Source: Neolewinella lacunae
GTDB lineage: Bacteria > Bacteroidota > Bacteroidia > Chitinophagales > Saprospiraceae
Assembly (NCBI RefSeq): GCF_014349155.1
Contig: NZ_JACSIT010000098.1
Location: 54,033 to 118,032 of the forward strand
Length of the DNA: 64,000 nt
Reading direction: 5' to 3'
Below are positions 19,692 to 25,498 of the stretch, piece after piece. The position numbers were made by a program, and so were the translations under genes. Under the pieces are notes generated by a model. The model was given only the letters and a program-made list of their open reading frames with translations. It had not been told where the DNA came from and searched no databases. Numbering within the stretch: the stretch's first letter is position 1; each line of letters opens with the position of its first letter.

Positions 19692-20525
19692 TTACCCGAC
19701 CCAACGTAAGAAGTCGATGATGACCCGCCCCCAGGTTTCCGGGTCGTGACGGCCGCCGGGGACTTCGACGTAGGTGAAGTCTTCTCCTTCCCGTTTGCCT
19801 TTGGCGGCCAGCAGGCCCATGAGTTGGAGGGTATCGTCGATGGCGTCGATGATGCCGTTGTGGTTGCGGTCATCCTTTTCGTCGTCGGTGCCAGCCATGA
19901 ACCAGTAGCGAACGGGCGGCGCTTTTTTAGCTTTGCGGACGTAGTCGTGGACGATGCGGTTGGCATCCGGGTCGGCGGGGTCGAAAGCACTGTGCCGCCA
20001 CCAGAGGGCTCCGCTGAAGACGGCGGCGACGCCAAACTCCTTGGGGTTGCGCCACGCAAGGTCGAAAGCACTGAGTCCGCCCAGACTAAAACCAGCAATG
20101 GCCCGGCGGAAGGGGTCGTGGTAGATGTTGAAGCGGCCTTCCAGCCAGGGGATGAGCTCGTCGAGCAGGAAACGTTCGTAGGCTGGCGCCCGGTCTCCGC
20201 GTCCTTGGTAATCCTTCTGGTCTACCGTGCCGTACTCCCGCAGACGATCTCCGGCGTGAACGCCAACGACGATGAGCGGAACCAAGGCCCCATCGGTGTA
20301 CTGTTCGCGGAGTTGGCCGGTCAGTTGCATCTTGGGCAAATCCTGGCCATCGTTGAAAACGGCCAGCGAAAGGAGGCGCCAGGGTGGCACCGTCGGCCGG
20401 TAAACATCAATCATTACCTCCCGCTCCAGGGCCTTGGATGGCAGCAGATAGGAGCGTTTGATGAGTTGGCGGCGGCGCGAGAGAAGACTGCCCAGCAGCT
20501 GGCGGAGGTAGGGGATGGGTAACAT
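19692..20525 (-). CDS. Alpha/beta-hydrolase, esterase D-like
   Basis: A 277-residue enterochelin-esterase/esterase-D-type hydrolase without a signal peptide. The nucleophile elbow is AGFSLGGLSAFD. FMAGTDDEKDDRNHNGIID carries a candidate acid, and GGRHDPETWGRVIIDFLRW the catalytic His. FNDGQDLPKMQL is the usual oxyanion region. The substrate is unknown. A second hydrolase of the same broad class is encoded divergently 226 bp away. Confidence 0.85.
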   Translation of the reverse strand: MLPIPYLRQLLGSLLSRRRQLIKRSYLLPSKALEREVMIDVYRPTVPPWRLLSLAVFNDGQDLPKMQLTGQLREQYTDGALVPLIVVGVHAGDRLREYGTVDQKDYQGRGDRAPAYERFLLDELIPWLEGRFNIYHDPFRRAIAGFSLGGLSAFDLAWRNPKEFGVAAVFSGALWWRHSAFDPADPDANRIVHDYVRKAKKAPPVRYWFMAGTDDEKDDRNHNGIIDAIDDTLQLMGLLAAKGKREGEDFTYVEVPGGRHDPETWGRVIIDFLRWVG

Positions 20526-20553
20526 GGCCCGGTAAAGATAGGGGCTGGGGGGA

Positions 20554-20660
20554 GTTTAGTAGTTCATAGTTCAGTAGTTCATAGTTTAGTAGTTCATAGT
20601 TTAGTAGTTCGGTAGTTCAGTAGTTCAGTAGTTCGGTAGTTCATAGTTCATTGAACTATC
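20554..20660. repeat. TAGTTCATAGTTCAGTAG degenerate tandem repeat
   Basis: About ten units of AGTAGTTC/ATAGTTC between the two divergent hydrolase genes. It opens with GGGGGGAGTTTAGTAGTTC, close to the arm of the palindromic element at 14,393, so both belong to one family. Confidence 0.7.
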
Positions 20661-20750
20661 CCCGTTAGTTCCAGATTCACGTGCTTTGCTTACCTTCCCC
20701 ACTGAAAGGATGAATTAACTAACGTATCCGTAAAACAGACCACGCTGAAT

Positions 20751-21452
20751 ATGAAAGAAACGTACACCGAATTCTACAGCCACCACCTGGGGCACAATGT
20801 GAAAATCCTCACCTTCGGCACCCACGGATACCCGCTGGTCATCTTTCCTACCACCCTGGGCAGTTATTTTGAAGCCAAAGACCGGGGCATGATCGAGAGC
20901 ATCCGGTGGTTTGTGGAGCGCGGCTTCGTGCAGGTTTTTTGTCCTGATAGCATCAACAATGCGAGCTGGTACGCCAAGATTCACCCCAAGCACCGCCTCG
21001 AACGCCACATTCAGTACGATCGCTTTCTGGCCGAAGAGTTCGTTCCCCAAATCCGGCACAATACGGGCACGGGCCGCATCGCCACCTGCGGCATCAGCTT
21101 CGGGGGGTTCAGCGCCAGCAACTTTGCCTTCCGTCATCCCGATATGGTCAGTCACCTTTTCTGTTTGAGCGGTGCCTTCGACATCAAGTCTTTCCTCCAC
21201 GGGTACTACGACAACAACGCCTACTTTAACAACCCCGTCGATTTCATGCCCGATGCCAACCACCCCGACCTGTGGAACATGAAAATCGTTCTGGGCACCA
21301 GCAACTGGGACATTTGCCTGGACGGAAACCTGAAGTTCAGCGCCATCCTGCGCCGTAAAAACATTCCCCACTGGCTGGACGTCAGGGGGGACATCGAGCA
21401 CGACTGGCCGCTTTGGCTGGAGATGCTGCCGCACTACGTCAGTTTGATGTAG
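20751..21452 (+). CDS. Alpha/beta-hydrolase, putative esterase
   Basis: 233 residues. The nucleophile elbow is CGISFGGFSASN, with LCLSGAFDIKSF and a C-terminal DVRGDIEHDWPLWLEMLPHY giving a likely acid and His. It resembles the esterase family whose members act on small acyl esters or phosphopantetheine-like substrates. No signal peptide is visible. The start ATG fits the family N-terminus (MKETYTEFYSHHLG). Confidence 0.85.
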   Translation: MKETYTEFYSHHLGHNVKILTFGTHGYPLVIFPTTLGSYFEAKDRGMIESIRWFVERGFVQVFCPDSINNASWYAKIHPKHRLERHIQYDRFLAEEFVPQIRHNTGTGRIATCGISFGGFSASNFAFRHPDMVSHLFCLSGAFDIKSFLHGYYDNNAYFNNPVDFMPDANHPDLWNMKIVLGTSNWDICLDGNLKFSAILRRKNIPHWLDVRGDIEHDWPLWLEMLPHYVSLM

Positions 21453-21521
21453 ACAAAAGCCGGAGGATTACTGATTTTGCAGAAGCCATAGGCCCGACAT
21501 TGCTTCTCTGTCCTTGCCCCG

Positions 21522-21539
21522 GCACCTGCGTCCGCGCCC
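21522..21539 (-). repeat. 18-bp dispersed motif, one mismatch
   Basis: GCACCTGCGTCCGCGCCC on plus (G to T at the tenth base), 8 bp beyond the stop of the next gene and preceded by TCTCTGTCCTTGCCCCG. Confidence 0.85.
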
Positions 21540-21546
21540 AAGAAAA

Positions 21547-22326
21547 TCAATAAAACTCGACCTGCACCATGTCGTCCATCTGGATGCCGAGGAGGGTGGC
21601 GGCGCGGCCCAGGTTGATGGCGATTTCGAGCAAACCATCGCTGTTGAAGCGGCAGAGGGGTTCGCCCTCGGGGACATCGTGGTAGCGGAAGCTCAGTCCG
21701 TCAATGGGGGCCATGCGCTTGATGAGGAGGTGGAAGCCGCGGCCCTGCCCGACCTCCTCGAAGCGATCACGGGAGATGTTGGTGGTGACGTTGTCGAAGC
21801 GGTCGACGAAAACCACGGTGCCGCGCACGTAATTGGGTCCGATGACGGGCTGGAAGGCCAACCTTTCGGTGATGCGGGTGGCGGGCAGACCAATTTCCAG
21901 GAAGGGCTTATCGCGCGCGATGTGGGCAACGGCGCGGGCGTAAATGGCCGAAAGGGCATCGGTTTTTTTGTAGCCATCGAGCACGTAAGTCTCGGCGGGC
22001 ATGCGCCCGAAAACGAGGCTGAACAGACCATTGTCAGGGCCGATGAAGTAATGCCGCTCGTGGCGGACGGCGATGAAGCGACCGCGGGGCTGGTAAAAAT
22101 CGTTGACGCTGAGCAGGTGGATCGTCCCCGCAGGATAGTGCCGCCAAACGCGGTTGAAAATGAAGGCGGCGCGCACAATGTCGTAAGGAGGCACCTCGTG
22201 GCTGATGTCTTCGATGCGCAGGGTGGGCGCGGCGGAAAGGAGGTAGCCTTTGAGGCGGGGCAGGTGAAAATCCTCGCGGCCGAAGTCGGTAGTCAGGGTA
22301 AGTAAAGATGGGGGGGGCGTAGCCAC
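21547..22326 (-). CDS. SAM hydroxide adenosyltransferase (DUF62 family)
   Basis: 259 residues. LTTDFGREDFHLPRLKGYLL at the N-terminus, DNGLFSLVF and GTVVFVDRFDNVTTNISR match the SAM-dependent hydroxide adenosyltransferase family, which splits S-adenosylmethionine to adenosine and methionine; its relatives are the fluorinase and chlorinase. The family motif for hydroxide enzymes (the Asp-Arg-His triad) cannot be checked without an alignment. The start is GTG at 22326; no ATG is available upstream. Confidence 0.85.
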   Translation of the reverse strand: MATPPPSLLTLTTDFGREDFHLPRLKGYLLSAAPTLRIEDISHEVPPYDIVRAAFIFNRVWRHYPAGTIHLLSVNDFYQPRGRFIAVRHERHYFIGPDNGLFSLVFGRMPAETYVLDGYKKTDALSAIYARAVAHIARDKPFLEIGLPATRITERLAFQPVIGPNYVRGTVVFVDRFDNVTTNISRDRFEEVGQGRGFHLLIKRMAPIDGLSFRYHDVPEGEPLCRFNSDGLLEIAINLGRAATLLGIQMDDMVQVEFY

Positions 22327-22441
22327 GGGCGGGAATTTATTGCGCGAAAGGGGCTGCGGCGGGGTAGGGACGCGGCGCCAAAAACCAAAACTACGACTCT
22401 CCCGGCATTGCGCTGTAATTGGGGTGAAAAAAGCGCTTTTT

Positions 22442-22459
22442 GGGCGCGGCCGCAGGTGC
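22442..22459 (+). repeat. 18-bp dispersed motif, exact copy
   Basis: GGGCGCGGCCGCAGGTGC in the divergent region between the SAM hydrolase and phoH, followed by GGGGAAAAGGATTAAAAG. Confidence 0.9.
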
Positions 22460-22516
22460 GGGGAAAAGGATTAAAAGCAAAGCGCGTACGGACACGCAAC
22501 TTTCGCTATGAATGTG

Positions 22517-22524
22517 TAGTTTTG
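22517..22524 (+). promoter_or_regulatory. Bacteroidota-type -7 box (TAGTTTTG)
   Basis: A perfect TAnnTTTG match 49 bp before the phoH start. No clear -33 element. Confidence 0.45.
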
Positions 22525-22572
22525 GGATTAAGCATCAGTCGTCAGTACCGGCGGCGATGAAAAAACCTTCGT

Positions 22573-23616
22573 TTGAGCGAAATCGTACTATCCATAAACG
22601 GCGTTGACCCCGTCGCTCTGCTGGGCGAGCACAACGCCAAACTCAAGCAGTTGCGGGACGCTTACCCCAACGCAGCAATCACCCAACGCGGCACCAGCGT
22701 AAGAATTTCGGGAGATAAACAGGAGGCCCAGCGCCTCAAACACCACCTGGAATTGATGATGCGCCTGCTGGAAGACAACCGGGAATTGAACAGCCAAACC
22801 ATTGACGACATCATTGCGGGCGAGAACCCCTTCGTTACCAAACTCGGCACCGGAGATTCCAACAAGACCATATTATATGGTCTCAACGGCAAGCCTATCA
22901 AGGCCCGCACGGCCAACCAGGCCAAACTCGTTGAACTGGCGGCCACCAACGACATCGTCTTTGCGCTCGGCCCCGCCGGTACGGGCAAGACCTACACCGC
23001 CGTAGCCCTGGCCGTGCGTGCGCTGAAAAATAAGGCCGTTAAAAAGATCATCCTCACGCGGCCTGCCGTGGAGGCCGGCGAAAGTCTTGGCTTCCTGCCC
23101 GGCGATTTGCAGGACAAGATCGACCCCTACCTGCGCCCGCTTTACGACGCCCTGGACGACATGATCCCGGCCGACCGCCAGGCCAAGTTTCGGGAGGAAC
23201 GAATCATCGAGATTGCCCCCCTGGCTTACATGCGGGGCCGGACGCTGGACAACTGCTTCGTCATCATGGACGAGGCACAGAACACGACCACCAGCCAGAT
23301 CAAAATGTTTTTGACCCGCCTGGGCCCTTCGGCCAAGTGCATCGTGACGGGAGACCTGAGCCAGGTGGACCTGCCCCACAACCAGGTCTCGGGACTGCGG
23401 CGGGCCATTAAGCTGCTTTCGCCCATCAAAGGCATCGGCACGATCCACCTGACGGCCGATGACGTCGTCCGCCACCGCCTCGTAAAATCCATCATCAAGG
23501 CCTACGAAGCGGCCGATGAAGCAGAAGGAAGGGGCCGTTTTGCCGAGCATCGGGAGAGTACTTTCGAGCGTTTGGGACCTCCGGGACGCAGTTTAAGCCA
23601 GGAAATGGAAGAATAA
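22573..23616 (+). CDS. phoH: PhoH family ATPase
   Basis: A 347-residue cytoplasmic P-loop ATPase. After an N-terminal KH-like region (residues 1-85) come the Walker A GPAGTGKTYTAVALAVRAL, the family-specific RPAVEAGESLGFLPG, Walker B FVIMDEAQNTT and GDLSQVDLP. In other bacteria PhoH is linked to RNA metabolism and phosphate stress. The start appears to be TTG at 22573: the nearby ATG at 22557 is in another frame, and MSEIVLSINGVDPVALLG matches the family N-terminus. A terminator follows the gene. Confidence 0.92.
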   Translation: MSEIVLSINGVDPVALLGEHNAKLKQLRDAYPNAAITQRGTSVRISGDKQEAQRLKHHLELMMRLLEDNRELNSQTIDDIIAGENPFVTKLGTGDSNKTILYGLNGKPIKARTANQAKLVELAATNDIVFALGPAGTGKTYTAVALAVRALKNKAVKKIILTRPAVEAGESLGFLPGDLQDKIDPYLRPLYDALDDMIPADRQAKFREERIIEIAPLAYMRGRTLDNCFVIMDEAQNTTTSQIKMFLTRLGPSAKCIVTGDLSQVDLPHNQVSGLRRAIKLLSPIKGIGTIHLTADDVVRHRLVKSIIKAYEAADEAEGRGRFAEHRESTFERLGPPGRSLSQEMEE

Positions 23617-23623
23617 ACAGGTA

Positions 23624-23650
23624 AAAAAGACCCCGATTTCGGGGTTTTCA
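23624..23650 (+). terminator. Rho-independent terminator of phoH
   Basis: AAAAAAGACCCCGA / TCGGGGTTTT: a 7-bp stem with a very short loop and T run just after the phoH stop. A second, GC-rich hairpin without T run (AGGGCCGGCGAC / GTCGCTGGCCCT) follows at ~23667-23694. Confidence 0.75.
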
Positions 23651-23956
23651 TGCTAACTAATTGGGCTAGGGCCGGCGACGTAAGTCGCTGGCCCTCTGTC
23701 GTTTATGGTAAATTTTTATTTGAAAATAAGCATTTTTCATGCTTAGGATGGCGTGTAAAGTGATCCGTTGTGAGCGGTGGGGGCCCCTGAACTTTGCAGT
23801 ATCGAAATTGACAAGCGACTCAACAGCGCCTCATGAAAAGAAACCGACGCCAGGTTACTAGCCTGACAATCAATTACTTACCCATCATTCATTGCTCTGT
23901 GGCCACCTAGGAGTAGGTGGTGGCGGAGCAGCCCACCGCCAAAATTTATTCAAGTC
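23651..23956. other. Leader region of the small-peptide array
   Basis: About 306 bp between phoH and the first mini-ORF. It holds two hairpins, the GC-rich one at ~23667-23694 and CCACCTA/TAGGTGG at ~23903-23920, and a promoter candidate at ~23768-23797. No longer ORF is convincing. Confidence 0.5.
23768..23797 (+). promoter_or_regulatory. Candidate promoter of the peptide array
   Basis: TTG at 23768-23770 and GAACTTTG at 23789-23796 are spaced by 18 bp, close to the Bacteroidota TTG/TAnnTTTG arrangement with one mismatch in the -7 box. Transcription would start ~23,803 and read through the whole array. Confidence 0.35.
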
Positions 23957-23980
23957 ATGGTTGACGATCTCATGCTCTAA
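23957..23980 (+). CDS. Mini-ORF 1 encoding MVDDLML
   Basis: Seven codons and TAA: ATG GTT GAC GAT CTC ATG. The peptide equals the C-terminus (VDDLML) of the 43-residue peptides downstream, but uses different synonymous codons. The same frame has no ATG upstream before a stop at 23864. It is preceded by AAAATTTATTCAAGTC, which resembles the lead-in of mini-ORF 2. The unit could be an independent peptide gene or the tail of a lost full copy. Translation is not proven. Confidence 0.55.
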   Translation: MVDDLML

Positions 23981-24011
23981 GCAGCCCTTTTCTCCCCTCT
24001 TCTCCTTCATC

Positions 24012-24036
24012 GGTAGCCACCAACCGGGTGGCTGCC
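24012..24036. other. Hairpin between mini-ORF 1 and peptide copy A
   Basis: GGTAGCCACC and GGGTGGCTGCC can pair around a 4-nt loop. A longer imperfect hairpin occupies 24203-24237 between copy A and mini-ORF 2 (CGGAC/GTCCG with TGG/CCA inside). Their role may be RNA stability or termination; that is inference. Confidence 0.5.
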
Positions 24037-24061
24037 ATCACCCTCCAAAAATTGATCATTA

Positions 24062-24193
24062 ATGCAAGCAATTATTGACCTCTTAAGCCCGGAATTAATT
24101 GACGCCATTGTAGCCACCTACGGCAGTGTGGCCGACTGGTACGCCAGCATCGGCAGCCCCCAATCCATCGTGGTCGATGACCTGATGCTCTGA
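24062..24193 (+). CDS. Small peptide copy A (43 aa), most diverged full-length member
   Basis: 43 residues: MQAIIDLLSPELIDAIVATY at the start, GSVADWYASIG in the middle and VVDDLML at the end. Compared with copies B-E there are about eight synonymous codon changes and ten amino-acid changes, mostly conservative and mostly outside GSVADWYA and IVVDDLML. The pattern suggests selection on the protein. There is no signal peptide or transmembrane segment; residues 1-25 can form an amphipathic helix. No known family is recognised. Confidence 0.75.
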   Translation: MQAIIDLLSPELIDAIVATYGSVADWYASIGSPQSIVVDDLML

Positions 24194-24317
24194 GCCTGAG
24201 CCAGGCCAGCGGACAGTGGTTCTCCACCAGTCCGGCCCGAACCCCTTCGCCTGCCAGGTTCGGCATTCGAAAAACACCCATTTGGCAGCAGTCTAACCCA
24301 GTAAAAATTCATTCGCC

Positions 24318-24341
24318 ATGGTCGATGACCTCATGCTTTAA
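24318..24341 (+). CDS. Mini-ORF 2 encoding MVDDLML
   Basis: ATG GTC GAT GAC CTC ATG and CTT TAA. It encodes the same seven residues as mini-ORF 1, with changes at four synonymous sites. It is preceded by AAAAATTCATTCGCC, similar to the sequence before mini-ORF 1. An in-frame stop lies at 24294, so the peptide is not a fragment of a longer ATG-started ORF. Confidence 0.55.
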   Translation: MVDDLML

Positions 24342-24417
24342 ACGCTAAAGCAGCCCCCCGTACCCTCCTCACAAGGAGCACCTCTTCACCGCTTTCTCAC
24401 TACAAATTCAAACTACT

Positions 24418-24549
24418 ATGCAAATTCTTATCGACGCACTTTCCCCCGATCTCATTGACGCCATCGTAGCGGCCTACGGCAGTGTGGCCGACTGGTACGC
24501 CACCCTCGGCGGTACGCAATGCATCGTGGTCGACGACCTGATGCTCTGA
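24418..24549 (+). CDS. Small peptide copy B (43 aa)
   Basis: MQILIDALSPDLIDAIVAAY ... GSVADWYATLGGTQCIVV then DDLML. Preceded by ATTCAAACTACT, shared by copies C and D and nearly by E. Unique to copies B and C is TQC in place of AQS just after LGG. Confidence 0.78.
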   Translation: MQILIDALSPDLIDAIVAAYGSVADWYATLGGTQCIVVDDLML

Positions 24550-24592
24550 GCCCAAGGCTTCCTTCCTCATCTCCTTGAAAATTCAAACTACT

Positions 24593-24724
24593 ATGCAAGT
24601 TCTCATCGACGCACTTTCCCCCGATCTCATTGACGCCATCGTAGCCGCCTACGGCAGTGTGGCCGACTGGTACGCCACCCTCGGCGGTACGCAATGCATC
24701 GTGGTCGACGACCTGATGCTCTGA
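24593..24724 (+). CDS. Small peptide copy C (43 aa)
   Basis: Differs from copy B at residue 3 (Val for Ile). Spacer from copy B is 43 bp; start-to-start distance 175 bp. The near identity of B-E, including the spacers (GCCCAAGGCTTCCTTCC), shows recent tandem duplication. Confidence 0.78.
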   Translation: MQVLIDALSPDLIDAIVAAYGSVADWYATLGGTQCIVVDDLML

Positions 24725-24774
24725 GCCCAAGGCTTCCTTCCTCCTTCCTCATCTCCTTGAAAATTCAAACTACT

Positions 24775-24906
24775 ATGCAAGTTCTCATCGACGCACTTTC
24801 CCCCGATCTCATTGACGCCATCGTAGCGGCCTACGGCAGTGTGGCCGACTGGTACGCCACCCTCGGCGGTGCGCAATCCATCGTGGTCGACGACCTGATG
24901 CTCTGA
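24775..24906 (+). CDS. Small peptide copy D (43 aa)
   Basis: Like copy C, but with AQS after LGG. Start-to-start distance to copy C is 182 bp because the CTCCTTC of the spacer is duplicated. An in-frame upstream ATG at 24694 would fuse it to copy C's antisense-like region and is not likely used. Confidence 0.78.
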   Translation: MQVLIDALSPDLIDAIVAAYGSVADWYATLGGAQSIVVDDLML

Positions 24907-24957
24907 GCCCAAGGCTTCCTTCCTCCTTCCTCATCTCCTTGAAAAATTCAAACTCCT

Positions 24958-25089
24958 ATGCAAGCTCTTATTGACGCACTTTCCCCCGATCTCATTGACG
25001 CCATCGTAGCGGCCTACGGCAGTGTGGCCGACTGGTACGCCACCCTCGGCGGTGCGCAATCAATCGTGGTCGACGACCTGATGCTCTGA
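24958..25089 (+). CDS. Small peptide copy E (43 aa)
   Basis: Residue 3 is Ala; otherwise identical to copy D. Residues 1-32 end in LGG, the rest is AQSIVVDDLML. Last of the intact near-identical run. Confidence 0.78.
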   Translation: MQALIDALSPDLIDAIVAAYGSVADWYATLGGAQSIVVDDLML

Positions 25090-25167
25090 GCAACGGCCGC
25101 AGTGACAGAACAAGCGGTCTCACTTTTAAGAAAAAAGATACAGTTGTATCAAATATTTGGGTTATTA

Positions 25168-25287
25168 TGCAACGCCTATTGCTTCCTTTTGCCCGATTTT
25201 GAAATGCCACCCCGGCTGCCAATGGCAGTGTGGCAAGACGGTTTAGCCGGGCTTCGCCGCCCACAATCCGTCAGCTTTGACGCCTGA
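25168..25287 (+). pseudogene. Decayed small-peptide copy F
   Basis: ATGCAACGCCTATTGCTT at 25167 region aligns with the peptide start, and GGCAGTGTGG, CCACAATCCGTC and GACGCCTGA align with GGCAGTGTGG, GCGCAATCCATC and the peptide end. A TGA interrupts the starting frame after about 11 codons, and the second half is only in another frame (PQSVSFDA). Alternatively the second half belongs to the unrelated 61-codon ORF from 25102; I consider that less likely. Confidence 0.5.
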
Positions 25288-25351
25288 ATACCCCAAGCCA
25301 AAGGCTCCTTCCTGTCCTTACCGTCATCTCTCATCACAAATTACACCTAGC

Positions 25352-25495
25352 ATGCAGGATCTTTTCGACGCGTTCTCTGCCATTGTCATTGACCCCATGG
25401 CTGCGGTCTGGGGCAGGTGGGAAGACTGGACCGACAATAGCAGTCTCCCGCTGCACATTGTGGTTGATGACCTGCTGCTGTGCAACTTCCCCTAA
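25352..25495 (+). CDS. Small peptide relative G (47 aa), diverged
   Basis: MQDLFDAFSAIVIDPMAAVW ... GRWEDWTDNSS ... HIVVDDLLLCNFP. It keeps MQ.LIDA-like opening, the central DW and IVVDDL.L, but is extended by five residues and has no LGG. The stop is 3 bp before the convergent stop of the helical-repeat gene. Its conservation despite divergence supports a translated function for the family. Confidence 0.68.
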   Translation: MQDLFDAFSAIVIDPMAAVWGRWEDWTDNSSLPLHIVVDDLLLCNFP

Positions 25496-25498
25496 GGG

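Noticed and set aside
24418..25089. Peptide array as a CRISPR array
   Set aside because: Units are 175-183 bp, the repeated part is an open reading frame, and the spacers are themselves repeated; nothing resembles short repeats with unique spacers, and no cas genes are present.
23957..25495. Peptide array as integron gene cassettes
   Set aside because: No integrase, and B-E lack attC-like structures; the identical spacers fit tandem duplication.
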